A stretch of DNA of 64,000 nucleotides, from the NCBI GenBank assembly GCA_013398015.1, contig VZRR01010901.1:620857-684856 (forward strand), given 5' to 3'. Shown here one piece after another: positions 14,401 to 27,300 of the stretch. Under the pieces are notes generated by a model, which saw nothing but the letters and a program-made list of their open reading frames with translations, made no database searches and was not told the origin of the DNA. The DNA is from Oreocharis arfaki. Taxonomy: Eukaryota > Chordata > Aves > Passeriformes > Paramythiidae. The position numbers were made by a program, and so were the translations under genes. How positions within the stretch are numbered: the first letter of the stretch is position 1; each line of letters starts with the position of its first letter.

Positions 14401-17400
14401 ACTGGCCAGTCACAAATCAGAGGGGAGTTTTGACTGAGAGTGCGGATGCCCAGTGCACACAGCGACTTGTGAGTGGTGATTGTTTCTTTGTTTAAGTGTG
14501 AAAGGCCTGAACACCTTTTGAGGAAGGTCTTCTTCTCTGAAGCCTTGGTGCCTTGAGAAATGGTTTTCCCCTTTTAACAGAAGCATACACTTTTGAGAAA
14601 CTGGGAGTAAGGGAGAAACAGGGTCTGTGTTTTAAGAGGAAGTTGCAGTTTTGGGTGATGCCTGAGCTGTTTGTGTTGCCAATAAAGGAGTTGGGTTAAG
14701 CTGCACACCTGCGAAGCGTATGAGAGGAAAGGCAGTGGAGTCATTCTGCAGTCCTATTAAGTGTCTAGGTCAGGGAGCTGTTTCAAATCAGAACATTCTA
14801 TTGATTTCTTTTTAATACCTTCAGCTAACCAAACTCACAGCCTTTCTCAATAGCGTTTCAAACCTTAAAAGGATCAGAAACACTAGCAGATGAATTCTGC
14901 ATGTCATGACCGAAGACCACGAAAGCTTACAAACTGATTTTTAAACATGACTAAAATTCTAATAGTTCAGGAGTTACCCTGAACTGCATTACACTCCTTA
15001 CCCACCAGGACTGGTTAAAGTCACAGGTGGAGATCATTAGAAAATGAGAAACAGGCATTAATTTTTAAAATGTTGCTTCATCCCCAACGTCTTTGTGATC
15101 AATATTTGAGCACTTCTTTTAACTAACCAGGCAGTAATTTGAGAGGCATGCAGAAAACCTATTAGCTTCACTAAAGTGAGCAAATTCAGCTCACTTTTGC
15201 TGCAGTGTAATGCCCTTTCATGTCTATTTAGGCCACTGTAACTGAGAAGAAATTTGACTCATCTCCCTCTACCCAGTCATTGATTCTGTTAGATCTAGCC
15301 ATACTTTAGAATTACTGCTGAAGTAATCCAAACCACCAATTAAACATGATTTTTAGAACACAACTATTATTATTCACCACTTTTTACAGTGACAGAGGAA
15401 AAAGGTGTATAGAAGACCCCCTACTCTGTCTCCAGTTCTTTGCCACATTCACAAAACCAGAAAACAAGGCATTGCTAAACTGTCTGCAACAAGGATTGAA
15501 ATTCTTTTTATTTTCATGAACCCTATCCCAGCCTGACTTTGCAGGAATTTGGCAAAGGAGATAAGGCCTACTTAGCCTTCAATATTGGGATTACCTGTAA
15601 AATACATACAAGTGTCCAACTCCTCACCATTTCTGTTGCACTGAGATAGAAACTTCTTTAATGGATTACCCCTTTTTAAAGTGTGTTAGTCTGGGTACCC
15701 CAGAATAAGCACTATTAGTTCATAATTGTTTCTAAAAAACATAAATGTATTGTTCCCTGTTGAAAGTAGGAACAGAACTGAGCAATTAGGCAACCTTGTC
15801 TAATTTTATCACTTAACTAGTGAAGGGAACAAGACAGGACTGTAAATGCGACCAAAAAATGAATGTGGTTGTAGCAAGAATCAAGTCTTCAATGGTTTCA
15901 TGCCTGGCATTGGCAGAACATCAGCCTTTGTGCTAGAACTGGCTACAACAAACCGCTGGTGACAGAAATTATCTTTCATGTGCCCTGAGCTTTCTCCATA
16001 CACCAGGTATAGGCCTGTCTTCAACTATCCCTGCTTAGAAACCTTGAAAATTTTTGAGAGAACATGGCTCTCAAATCTAAGAGGACTCTCAAATTAAAGT
16101 TCTCAATATTCTCTTTCCTTCTAATGGTGCCTCATCTCCCTCAACAATTTGGCTGCTTACTGTTCAGCTGCATGAACCTGGGATAAATCAGCTGCTTGTC
16201 ACATGATCCAAAAGCACTCCTACACTCTTTCTTTTCTACTTGGACATCCATATTGAAGTCTCTGAGTTGACTGAGCTCTCAGCTCATCTGCCTTTTTGGC
16301 TTCTAGCTGGACCCTTCTGCTGAATCTGAGCTGGTGACCCATTCAATCCCGTTGCTGCTCGTGTCCTTGTTCCTGCATCTTTGACCTACTGCCATGGATC
16401 AGTGCTCCTGCTCCCTAGAGGTGCCAGTCACTGGACTTGGCCTGCCCAGAGCAGTGCTCCCTCACTTGCTTCTGCACTCTCAGGTCTCTGTGGTGTTAGA
16501 ACTCTTCTGTATTCATCACCTCCTCTCCTTTAAGACTATGGCTGCTTAATCCCATTGTTCATCCTTCCTTTTGTCTTCCAAAGATATTTCTTCCAGTTAT
16601 AGTAACAGACATTATTTCTTCCAGTCCCAAGACTATTGATCCTGTGTCATGTCCTTCTTTTATACCTTGAACTTCTCTTAGCCCATTTTCCCATTGCTGT
16701 GTCTGCTGTGCTCTTGTGTAGAGAATCTGTGTGGGCAGGCAGTTTGTGTCCAACTGCAGCTCACAGCTGCACCCCTTCCTATTCTCACCTTGTGCTTTAG
16801 CAGGAATTTTTACTCTTTGGAGTCCCAATCCTAGCTCATGGCCCAGCCACCTCCTGCGTCACAGGCTCCATAGGAGCAGCTGTCCTCAACCTGTTAGTGA
16901 GCACTTGGCTACAAAACCCGTGCTTCATCTTCATCTCCTTAGTCTGTCAGACTGACACCTTCAGCCATGCATTATTATGGGGAGAAGGAGCCTAGTCCTG
17001 ATTTATGCAAACTTGTGTCACTTGTGTTTGGCCAGAACATCACTCAAATGTCTCAGCCCTTACCAGTGCACTCTCTACATCACAGATGAGCCACATTTTT
17101 AAGGCTTGCTGTTTACAAGCTGTCACTTCTCACTGTCTTTCAAAGAGCTGCCTCCTGACTCTAATGATGACAGCCTGCAAGACCTTCTTCTTGTTAGATT
17201 TCCAAATAAACCAGCATTCCTCAAACGCATGCCATGTGTTCCAGGCTGCTCCTACCCGCTTATAGGACCTGTTACACATGGACCTCCTGTTTTCTGTGCA
17301 GGAACATAGGGGAAAAAAAGAAAGGCACAAACTTTTTTTTCTAGTTTCACGTCAGTTTGTAGAAAATGAAACCTGTAAACTCACAAATCAAACAGTTGCA

Positions 17401-18834
17401 AGTGGAGGATTGAGTCCTGCCATGGACCAAATAAAAATTCGGAGCAGAAACTTGGGGGGATAGATGTCAGTCTAAGAAAGTTTTCTGACTTTTCCTTGGC
17501 AGAAGAAAAATTCTGCTGTGAGCACTGAAACGTCTCTGTCAAGTACTTTCGGAGTGCTTGAGGCATCATATGATGCATGAGGCAGCGTGTGACACCTCTG
17601 CCCTCTATGGGTCTGGAGTGGCACATTTTGTGTGTGCAACAAGACCTGAACACTGCAACTCTACCTACAGCCTGAACTCTGCAACGATTATATAACAAAG
17701 GAAAACTCTCCCTCAAGCCAGTGTAAACATCAGGATCTCAATTAGGTCTTTGGCCCTGGTGGTGCAGATGTCTGCATGATTATGAGTCTGTCAGAAACAA
17801 GAGGAGTGGTCTCTTGTAGAGATGCGAAAAATACTTTTCAGGCTTATATAAAATCACATTTTAAAAAATAAGATCTTGGCAAGTCATTTTTGGACTATGT
17901 AGGTGGCTGGCATAGCCCTGAGAAAGTGTGAGGTACTGTGAATAGCAGAGACACTGCAGCCCAGTGTTGTCTTGTTTTACTCATGGGTGCTGAAGTGTCT
18001 AAATACCAACAAATTTATACTTTTGAGTCCGCATAGGGCGACAGATGGTGTGTACATCTATATGGTAATGAGTCCTAGCTTATTTCCTGTCACAGGAACA
18101 CACCAGTTCCCAAGGGGAAGATGGCCACAGAGCCATTCCCCTTACCACAGTGTGTTTCCTGTACCTTTCATCCCACTACCGAAGTCGAACAGACCTTCTG
18201 ATTTAGCCGTGTTGTGATCACTGCACACACTGTGTCATTGTAGGCAGACACTTAAGGCACCACTACTAGAGCAGCATCAGATGATGACATTAAAGAAGTG
18301 CACCACAGAGAGAAGAGGAACAAACATCTTTTGCTGACTGGCAAAGACTTTCAAAGGTGATTAGTAATTAACAGCTTAGCGAGAAGTCTGCCTTGTTTAC
18401 TTCAGTCATGATCCCAGAAGTAGTGTGCCATAGAGATCCCAGTATCTCCATCTCTTGGGTGCTGTACCTGTATCTTTTTTCCTGACAAGGTGCAAACAAC
18501 AGTTATAATTCTTCTCAGTCAATTACTCAATCTCAGTACTTGTCTGAGGTTGTCCAGTCTCAGCTCCTGCAGTATCCTCCCACTGCAAACAGGTGCCTTT
18601 GCTTCTTGCATCGACATTAGCTGCAGACAAGGCCATATTTAAGCATTATAAAAGAGTGGAGAAAAGGGTCTGGTTGGGTAAAGTTGAGGGAGTACGGTAT
18701 TTCTTTAAAAATTCAAGCCTCTGCTGGTATAATCAAAATGCACTGAGTGTCAAGCTCCAGGAGGCAAAGTCAGAACAGGCAGAAGTCAGTGACGGATCAC
18801 ACTTACGGTATCACCTCGGTTCATCTTTTTCCAG
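11423..18834 (+). other. TSPAN4: TSPAN4 intron, 7.4 kb
   Basis: This intron has a GTAAGT donor and a TTTTTCCAG acceptor. No CR1, LTR or recognisable coding sequence was seen. Several small open frames on both strands (for example 11652-12041 on the + strand) have no splice context and resemble no protein I know. The segment around 16.2-17.3 kb is pyrimidine-rich on the + strand. Confidence 0.85.
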
Positions 18835-18966
18835 TTCAGATGCTGTGGAGTCTCCAACTACACGGACTGGTTCGAAGTGTACAACACAACCCGGGTGCCA
18901 GACTCCTGCTGCTTAGAATTCAGTGAGAATTGTGGGCTGCATTCCCCAGGGACCTGGTGGAAAGCG
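18835..18966 (+). CDS. TSPAN4: Tetraspanin-4, CCG-motif exon of large extracellular loop
   Basis: This exon of 132 bases encodes 44 residues from FRCCGVSNYTDWFEVYN to GTWWKA. It carries the tetraspanin hallmarks: the CCG motif at residues 3-5, the PDSCC motif at residues 22-26 and a further loop cysteine at residue 33. With the cysteine at the start of the next exon this gives six cysteines, enough for three disulfide bonds. Two N-glycosylation sequons are present, NYT (residues 8-10) and NTT (17-19). The acceptor is AG at 18833-18834 after a T-rich tract, the donor is GTGAGT at 18967, and both sides are phase 0. This variable part of the loop normally makes the partner contacts of a tetraspanin. 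The sequence is intact and nearly identical to the mammalian orthologue. Confidence 0.97.
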
Positions 18967-20958
18967 GTGAGTAGCTCTGCAGCACATGGCAGCAGCTGCC
19001 TCGCAGCCCAGGTGAAGGGCAGGCAGGTAGTCATTTGCAGGGGTGTACAAGTAATAACTGTGCACCTCATTCATCTGTCCTAACTCACCTTTCATCTGGG
19101 CTGTGGCCTTTGACCTCCAATGAAACCTCCTATTTAGTTATTTTTGTGAGCTGGTTTCCTTTTAGTAGGCTCTAAGCTATTGTTTGACATTGCAGACAGG
19201 TCCATTCCAACAAAGATCTGCAGCACAGACCAGTGACATCTAGCTGGGAAATGACAGGAATGTCCTTTTTAGTGTCCCACCCACTGGAGTCAGGTAGCAA
19301 TAAAGGCAAATGGCTCGTGCACACACAGGCCCTGGAGCAGCAGCCCTGGCTTATCACTGCCCAGGCAGTCCTGAGGCAAGAGGACTGTGTGAGCCTGGAG
19401 CACTCTTCTCCCACCAGGAACTCTCGTTCAGGGGCTTCCACTGCACAGTAGGAGAGTGGGAACTGTTCCGCTGAGTTGCCAGCAGCACTTTTTTTTCATT
19501 GAGCCTCTGCAGTTGCCTGTAATCAAATTCAAAACTCCATGGGATAATTTCCCTACAATGGCCTCAGCAAGATCTTTCTGGAACAGATAGTCAGAGCCTA
19601 AATACGTCTCTGAAATTAGCTCAGCAATTCTTTGTGCTAATTACAGGTAGTGCAATTACACAGGAGGGGTGTGGAGTGAGGCCACTTGATGAAGTGGAAT
19701 TATAACTAAGTTTTGCTGGTTCTAATGGTTTGTGAAGACAATGAGTAAAGCTCTCTTGGCCACTTTCTAGTGAGATTTCTTATGCATGAATTGGCACTGG
19801 CAGAGGCTGAGTTCACATCAAACACAGCTTCCTTACACTTCTCAAGTAGCTCCAGGTCATTTTTTTTAATTTAAGGACTGAAAAGTTCTTCTCTTTTATT
19901 CGGGTTAGCAAGAAAATCAGCGCAGGTTAACACCCTGGCTTCTGGTGGGCATTAATAGTTTTTCCTTTATATATATGAAAAAGCCACTAACTGAAAGCTG
20001 AATGATTCTTGGCCGTGAACATTTACAAGACAAGGGGGCACTGTTCTTGCAGAAGGTTGTCTTACAGACATTATTATTTAAAGAAAGGTTTCACTTGGGC
20101 CAGTTCCACCCTGCCCAAAACTGGACCAGTAAAACAGGGCTACAGCTAGTGCAGAATTTAAAGCAGGAAGAAAATGGAGGAGTGCCCATACTGCAGTTTG
20201 AAATGATGGAAGATGGTATGAAATGGGCCCATGTGCAGCAGGGGCAGGTACTGAGCCACTTGCACTGGGACTCTGGGGTTTCATGTGTATGTATGTTTTA
20301 TAAGAAGCATTCTTTCCCTGAAACGTGGAGAAAATCAACGCCTCATTCTAAGGTTCTAACTGCTTCTGGTTGGGTTTTAGAGGGCAAAGAGGACCCAAAC
20401 CCAGTACTTGTTTATTTGTTGTAGTTTAAGCCCAGCTGGCTACTAAGCCCCACACAGCTGCCTGCTCACTTTCTCACCAGTGGGATCAAGGGGAGAAGCA
20501 GAAGAATAAAAGTGAGAAAAGAGTGGGTTGAGATAAAGACAGTTCAACAGGGAAAGCAAAAACCATGCTCTGTGTAACCCCTGCTCAACAATAACAAAAA
20601 CATCTCCAGATTATCAACCCTGTGTTCAGCACAAATCCAAAACACAGCCCCATACCCAGGACTGTGAAGAAAATTAACTCTATCCCGGCCAAACCCAGCA
20701 CAGTATTTTTAGGCCCAGTTTACATGGAGCAGTGCTCATGCAGCATTTTAGAGGTCTACTTTTTTGTGTCACTAGGATTAGTACTCCAAGTTCAAGCTTC
20801 AACCCAAAAATACACTGTAGTTGCTCCAGCATTGAAATGAAAATCCAGGCTACCCAGCAGCTAGGTCAGATCCATTTTTTCTCTGGCTGTATATTCTCAG
20901 GAGAGTAGAGCTGTGTATTTATGGCTAATACAATATTCTTGTTTTGGTTTTTTTTCAG
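18967..20958 (+). other. TSPAN4: TSPAN4 intron, 2.0 kb, containing a solo LTR
   Basis: This is a GTGAGT donor to TTTTTTTTCAG acceptor intron. Apart from the antisense ERVL-type LTR at 20417-20702, nothing recognisable is present. An open frame at 20002-20424 (+) ends at the LTR edge and resembles no known family. Confidence 0.9.
20417..20702 (-). mobile_element. Solo LTR of an avian ERVL-type endogenous retrovirus
   Basis: Read on the minus strand, the element begins TGTGCTGGGTTTGGC, continues into a GGGATAGAGTTAATTTTCTT block and ends with TTAAACTACAACA. I recognise this layout as a very common avian ERVL-type LTR. The ends are TG and CA as expected. The flanks TTATT (20412-20416) and GTATT (20703-20707) look like a 5-bp target duplication with one change. 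No internal gag or pol region is attached, so it is a solo LTR left by recombination. It is inserted antisense to TSPAN4, with its near edge 256 bases upstream of the next exon. The family name is from memory and not checked against a repeat library. Confidence 0.85.
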
Positions 20959-21042
20959 CCTTGCTATGAAACTGTGAAAATATGGCTCCAGGAAAACTTA
21001 CTGGCAGTGGGAATCTTTGGATTGTGCACAGCTATGGTGCAG
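20959..21042 (+). CDS. TSPAN4: Tetraspanin-4, exon for end of loop and start of membrane span 4
   Basis: This exon of 84 bases encodes 28 residues, PCYETVKIWLQENLLAVG followed by IFGLCTAMVQ. The first cysteine completes the large-loop disulfide set, the next residues form the last loop helix, and the hydrophobic part from LLAVG onward starts the fourth membrane span. The acceptor is a long T tract ending CAG at 20956-20958, and the donor is GTACAG at 21043, with phase 0 on both sides. The donor is weaker than those of the neighbouring exons but usable. The reading frame is intact and matches the TSPAN4 family, not TSPAN9 (which has CYEKVKMWFDDN here). Confidence 0.96.
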
Positions 21043-23834
21043 GTACAGTTTAATAGCAATTTTCAAATCGTAACTGATTGTAACTAACTAAGTAACCATA
21101 GATTCAGATGTACTCTGCTTGAGGAGATTTTAATAATTTTACATGATGGGAGAGGAAAATTCTGCAAGATTTAAGTACTTTGTGTTTTACTTTAGGTAAA
21201 ATACTGTGTACAGGGCACAGAACTAGGAATACTGCACAGTGTTTTATGATGCTGTGCAAAGAGCTGGCACTTTATCAAGTGTTTTATCTAAGGTTGAAAC
21301 TGGACTTGGGAGGGAAGACTGAACTCCAGACACCTAGTCAGGGTAGGATGAACTGCCTTTAGGGTGCCTGTATTTGTCCAGTTATTCTCCACAGAGGACT
21401 TAGGCTAAATATCCAACTTCGATATAGTCGAAACCCATAGCCCAGGGTAAGTTACAAATCAGGATGTGGCTCCCATTAGTCAAACCTTGCTAATAAACCC
21501 ATTCTCCTTTGCTGTTAGTGGCAGGGAAACTCAGAAGGCAAGATCGGCATAGATTTGCCTATCAGATTTTTGAGTTGCAGTTCTTTCCAGTGTGACTTTG
21601 GTCAGAGAAGAATCTGTTGTCCATCACTTTGTCTCTTACGTGCCTGTGCCTTTAATCCAGCCTGCTGTGGTTGTGCCATAATCCAAGTAGCAATGGCAGA
21701 GCCTGAGGAAAGCTGTGAAACAGGTGAAAGCTGTGCTGGAGCTCAGGCTGGTTCAAAGACCCTTTCCTAAATTCAGGGAAGATCTAGCTTTAGTTTCCAG
21801 ACTCCCCTCTCACACTCAGCTTGCAAGCACAAAGGATGGCATTGCTGAGCTAACTAACACCATAACTGCAGGTTAACCCATGGTTGTTTGGTTTGCTTGG
21901 GTTTTTTTAAATTTTGCTTGGTATGCCACTAGCAGCAGCAAGAGAGAGCCTGGGATCAGTATTCTACTCACATTCCCACTAATGACAGATTAGGCAGAAG
22001 GGCACATATCTAACTCTCTCACATGTCATGTATTGGCTGCAACTTATTAATGCAAATGCCTGACGCCTCACAGGCCCAAATTCAGTAGAGTTTTGGAGTT
22101 TGTTCCAGTATAGTAAGCAGATATGCTTAGGGAAAAAAGCACGAGATCATATGACAGACAGACAATTTATGACTGTTGTTAAAAGATTACCATAATTAAA
22201 AAAAAAAAACAACCACAACCAAACAAACCAGCTTTTGAGCATCCATTAAGCATTTAGGGTATCTTTAAAGGATACACTAAAACCCCCCAGCAGCCCATGT
22301 CAAAGTCCTTCTCCTAAATATCCTGAATCAGTTCTAAGACAATACTGTCTTTCTAACAGAAAGACATTGCTAGTTTGCATGGGAGAAAACACTTCAGACA
22401 ATTTAAAAATGCAAATTCATATTCCCAGTAAATGCTGTGCAATGCAGGGAAAACACCTCAGCACACAACAGATTTTCAGTGTGTCTTCCAGCTGCCTGAT
22501 GTGATTGAATCTACCTGATGACGAAAGTTTCTGTGCACTGTCACCTAAAATGAGCTGGGCTCCCTCTGTTGCTGCTGTTTCAGTGTTGTTCTGGCCCCAA
22601 GCATGTGACAGCTTTTCATGTTAAGAATCTTATGGAATCGTACAGTGACATAATTTGAAGGACATACAGCACATGTGACAGAAGAATCTTCCTCAGTCAT
22701 GCATGCTTCAAATCACAAACCAAATTCAGCCACCACTGTTTTGTTATGTAGCTGTCCCCGAGGGTGTTCCTTTGCCAGGAAGCAGAAGGCAGCGTTCAGA
22801 GATACTTCCAAAAGGCCTGTGCTTGCTGTAAACAGCACACCAAAACCTAATAATCTGATTTCACTGTGAAAGAGTGAGACTTGAGGAAGATTAACAACTT
22901 TATAACCATTATTTCCTTCATAAATATAATTGTGTGTGTGTGTGTGTGTGTATTCATATATTCCTACAAAGTACTCATTAACAGGAACTATTACTCATGT
23001 AAAGACTAAAGTGCAGTGGTCAAATTAAGTGCTTAAAACAGAACTCATATCCTAAAATTTTCTACCTGGCAGACCTTCATTTCAGTGGCACCTCTTACAG
23101 TGGTGTTGCAAAGGGAAAGTAACAAGCACTTAGTATATTCATGTAAGTACTTGAGCTGGAAGGAAAATAATCTTCCCCCCATCCCCTTTTGATGAAGTAA
23201 TCTACCAGAGACAGCACAACAGGTCAGTGCTTGGCTGGGAGAAGAATCCCCACCTCCCTGCTGCTTCTCTTGAAAAGGCTGAGTAGAAAAACACATCCAT
23301 TGTTGATGAGGCATTGATGGCCATGATTAATGCATGTTCAGTCTCCAGTGATTCCCCCACAGGGACCTGTGCACACATACACTTGGAAAAGTAAAGTACA
23401 GTCAAGTAAACCACAGCATCCATAGGGCCGGGGATGAACCCAATGTCTTTCAAAGCAACAGCTACAGGGATACCCACACAGCCCACACAGCTGTGGATTG
23501 CTGCTATAAAATATTTTCAAGCAAAAGATGTGCAAGTTTTTTTCGATATACCTCTTCCCAGTATCTGGTGGCTGCTCTTGATGGAGAAATCAACTCCCCC
23601 CTGCTCTCACTGTTTGTTCTGTAAGACAGCAATACAGAAAAGGACAAAAGGCAGGCAGACACTAGGAACAGAAAAAGGACAGGAACGGGCAGCAGAAGCA
23701 GTATGTGATATATACACACCTCCCGTGTGTGAACAAAACTAGTGTCATGCTTTTCTGGTTTTTTCTTGTTGTTTCAATAAATAGGGGTTTTTTACTTACT
23801 GAAAAATGATTTTTTGCTGTTTTTTTTCTCTTAG
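21043..23834 (+). other. TSPAN4: TSPAN4 last intron, 2.8 kb
   Basis: This intron holds an A-rich low-complexity tract near 22197-22230 and a TG microsatellite at 22931-22951. Minus-strand open frames at 23045-23535 overlap each other in different frames and match no family I know. No interspersed repeat was recognised. Confidence 0.88.
22931..22951. repeat. (TG)n microsatellite
   Basis: About ten uninterrupted TG units lie in the last TSPAN4 intron. Alternating purine-pyrimidine tracts of this kind can adopt Z-DNA under supercoiling; here it is simply a length-variable marker. Confidence 0.95.
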
Positions 23835-23903
23835 ATTCTCGGACTCACCTTTGCAATGACCATGTATTGTCAGGTAGTCAAGGCAGACACCTACTGTGCA
23901 TAG
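23835..23903 (+). CDS. TSPAN4: Tetraspanin-4, last coding exon with stop codon
   Basis: The coding part is 69 bases: ILGLTFAMTMYCQVVKADTY, then CA and a TAG stop at 23901-23903. The acceptor is TTTTTTCTCTTAG at 23834 and the exon is entered in phase 0. It finishes membrane span 4 and gives the short cytoplasmic tail; the juxtamembrane cysteine (YCQ) and the penultimate cysteine are typical of tetraspanin palmitoylation sites. The tail is essentially identical to that of mammalian TSPAN4, including the end ADTYCA. Together the four exons here give 128 residues, about the last 128 of the usual 238. Confidence 0.97.
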   Translation: MLGLTFAMTMYCQVVKADTYCA

Positions 23904-24330
23904 ATACCATTCCCAGTCTTTCTGCTTCTTCTCCAAAGGACACAGGAGAAATCTCCTTCATGCTCATTCATCTGACCTTTTTTTCCCCCCCTTTGTACTA
24001 TAAACTGTGTATAATGCTATCTTTCTGAAGATTTTGTGAATCACCCCACTTTACTGAAGGAGGAAGAAAAGAAAAAAGTCAGTACTTGAACTGGCACAGG
24101 TAAGAAGCAGCCTTGTCTTTAATCAGAGGAAAAGCTCCAAAGAGCAGTGGTTCCTTTTCCATGGCCTATGGCAAGGCAAGAGAGGCTGCTTGCGAGGGGC
24201 TGACTGCAAACCCACGATAGGAAAAGATGGCACTGAGGCAACCTCTGCAAAAGCTGCCAGGCTGCCTTCCCACATTTCCTGGTCTGGAAGAGAGGATGTA
24301 GAAAATAAATGTTCTTCAGCAAGAAGGTAC
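23904..24330 (+). other. TSPAN4: TSPAN4 3' UTR (proximal form; end inferred)
   Basis: The untranslated region begins directly after the stop codon. The first canonical hexamer downstream is AATAAA at 24304-24309, which would give a 3' UTR of about 420 bases. A longer form using later signals (for example AATAAA at about 27537 or 27572) cannot be excluded from sequence alone. Confidence 0.5.
24304..24309 (+). terminator. TSPAN4: Candidate TSPAN4 poly(A) signal AATAAA
   Basis: This is the first perfect hexamer after the TSPAN4 stop, about 400 bases downstream, followed by a TGTTCTTC stretch. It is plausible but unproven, because later hexamers exist in the same orientation. Confidence 0.5.
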
Positions 24331-27300
24331 AGAGTAGCTAGCACTGAATGCAGTTGTAATTTTACTACAGTTTGCACACAGCTAAAATGGCAAGATCAAG
24401 CAGCCCTGCCTCCAAGTGTCTCAAGATGGTTTTGTAGCCAGGAGAGGATCATCTTCAGAAATACGTTGTTTTAAAGGAGTATTTTTAATCTTATGCGCTG
24501 CAAAGTCAGGCTTTTAATCAGAATCTGTACAGCGAGATCCTGGCTGGTAATGGAAAACAATGTTGGACATTGCCTCACTTCCTAATTGCCAGTGGCATAT
24601 AGATGGTTGACTGCATATGTTATATATATTACATTCATAAACACATACTTTTGTGAAAGGAGGTGAAAATACCCAGCATCTAACCTCAGAAAGAGGAAAC
24701 CTTTCTATTCTATTTTACATTCCAACTGAAATAACCAAGTATTATTTCTTGTACAAGGCACTATCACTTATACCTCTGGGAAACAAGTAATTACTTTCAG
24801 CTGTATCTTCTTTTCAGTAAACAACTTGTGAGTGGGCTCTGTCTGTCAGTCTACTATGGTTTTATTTTTTATCATCCCTGTTTCAAGTTAGTCTGCCAAA
24901 AAATGTCACTCATTTCCACACTTGAAAATGTGCACAAAGCTGTCAGCTGTTCCTTCCCTGAATGTCACTATTTCATTAATTTACTTTGAGATAACATCAT
25001 CTGCAGGTATGATAGAGTTTGCCTTGCTGAGGAAAAAAATCTTCTGCACATTGCTCATTTTTCTGAGTGTTATTAAGACTTCACATGCTTTTATGCTTAG
25101 CTTTTTTTTTCCCTCCCAGCTGTACACTGACAACAGCCAAGACACATCTGTCTCTGTTAGAACTGGAGTCACTTCTCAGTGCTCTTTTTCAGATGCATTT
25201 TCCTTCACCTAGCTGCTGGCTAGAATATAATCCACAGTTTCTGGAATACCACAGAATCACAGAAATGTGCAGAAATCAAAACCGTAACTTTCCTTAGCCA
25301 GGGAACAGCCACACATTGACAACTGAAGTAATTTACGTGGTGCCCTCCTATGCACATCTTCTGGTGATGAGGTTAAGAAGCAGATGTATCCTATTGCTTA
25401 AACAAATAATTCCCTGCCAGCAAACAGCTCCAGGTAGTCCATATGTGCCAGGGAGAAGCTGAAGCACCCCAGGGAAAGGACACAGCAGGGAACAGCAAAC
25501 AGCAATGCAGATGGCCTGCTCCCTTCAGCCAGCATTTGAGGAGCTCTCAACCACTGGTACTTAGAGCAGACAGATGACCGTGGAGCCCTGTTTTCCCAGG
25601 AAGCTCAGTGCAGCCATTCCTGCAGACTGGAAGCATGCATGGAGCTCATACAGAAAGTTACCCCCCTTACAACAGCAGGTCTTAGCTACAAGTGACATTT
25701 TGTGTGCTTTGCTTTAAAGGCAATTTCCAGCCCAAAGTGGGACTTGCCAACCCACAGGCTATTGAACAATCTCCTTTACACCCATAACTAACCCTTTTCT
25801 GGACTTGCATTATTTGACAGATTCACTCTTACTCCTTAAGTTTGGGGGGGTTTTTTGTCTCTTTGCTGATTTCCTGCAGTCTTCTCACTCTCAGGCATGA
25901 GCTACTCCATATTTTCTGAGGAATTGCTTAGGACCGTGTGGTGTTTAAAAGAGCCAAGTATCTTCCTAAATCTTAGCCCCACGGGGCATTTAGCTGTGCA
26001 GGCTAAGGTAAAAGTAATGTATTACTTGTGTGCATTTTATGTGGCTTCCCAATCCCTATCACAGCAACCTCCCCCCCCACTAAAGGATTTTACTGTCATG
26101 CAAACAAGCCCTGAAAAATGTTAACCAAGCTGAGGCAGTAGCCCACACACAGGTGCCCTGTACTCCAAGCAAGAAGCTCCCTCATGCTGTTACAATCACC
26201 ACAGTCTCCATGCTCTCTGCTTCTTGAGCCCAGGCTGACCTGCAGACTGTCCTGCTCTGCAGAAGATGGTGTAAGTTTGTTCCTTCCCTCTCTCTACTCT
26301 GTTCTTAACCTGCACTGACACAATTCCAGGTTAGCTGTACCATTAGTTCAAAACATGGTTTATAGTTTGTACACAGGAGTGCTTCTGCTGACAACTCAGC
26401 ATTTCTACGACTGAAAAGCAACATGACAGAGTGATGAATACATTCATAAAACATTGATTTTTTTTGAGACAGATAAAAGGTAGACAAGTCTATCTGTAGT
26501 GATCCCTGCCATTAAAAATTAACACAGAGACAGCAGGCTGATGCTGGTTCAGTTGATAGGAGCAAACCATTGTGCAGAGCTCCCACAGAGAGCAACTCTC
26601 ATCAATTTGCTTGATGGGGGTGTAGGGAAAAGAGAGATCACAAACCCTTCTCCTGTGAGTCTCACAGTAATATGTGCTGAGCTCTTAGAGAACACTGCTA
26701 GACTTCAGCTAAAGCTTCAGTGGAAACAAAATATGAGAAACAGACCGGAGACAAGTCACATTGTGTGGTTTTCTCTAATCATTTTTCACAGTTTAGGTGT
26801 CTTTACAAGATAAACTGCCTTGGTTTTCAAAAAAAAAGTATCTAAAGGGAGTATAAGCAACACCCATTTTGTAAATCCCAGTCACTGCAACAAAAACATA
26901 CAGTTAGGGAAAAAAAAACAAAACCAAACCCACGAACAAACAAAAAAACCCCCAAGCAGACATACAAACAGGAAAAAAACCCAGGTCACATATTGCTGCT
27001 AATAATTCTTTTTAAAATACTATCCTTCCACTACCACCTGAGATGCTACTGCAACTTGTTCGTAATTTGAACTGGACTATTTTGTATATTTGATGTTATT
27101 GACTCTCTCCACACAGACCAAACAGACGTTATGGTGCTTACAGCATTACCAGCACAATCCAATTTCAAACCTCTGAATATACTGCATGTAACAAGCCTCA
27201 GACTTACCATATTTTCTTATGAGCATTGCATCCTTTCTCTGCTGACAAGGTCAGATTTTGTGATGTGTAACAGCAACAATCTTAAAAAAGAAAAACCACC

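Noticed and set aside
23202..23535. Minus-strand frames of 94 and 65 codons that look somewhat protein-like
   Set aside because: Two overlapping different frames are equally open, no family is recognisable and there is no exon context; most likely chance in intron sequence.
25245..25270. Short ACAGAATCACAGAAA stretch resembling a reversed CR1 tail
   Set aside because: The sequence beyond it shows none of the conserved CR1 3' blocks, so it is too short to support a call.
26820..27002. A/C-rich stretch with an open frame rich in lysine and threonine
   Set aside because: Low-complexity sequence; the frame only reflects the A-rich composition. No poly(A)-tailed retrocopy could be recognised upstream of it.
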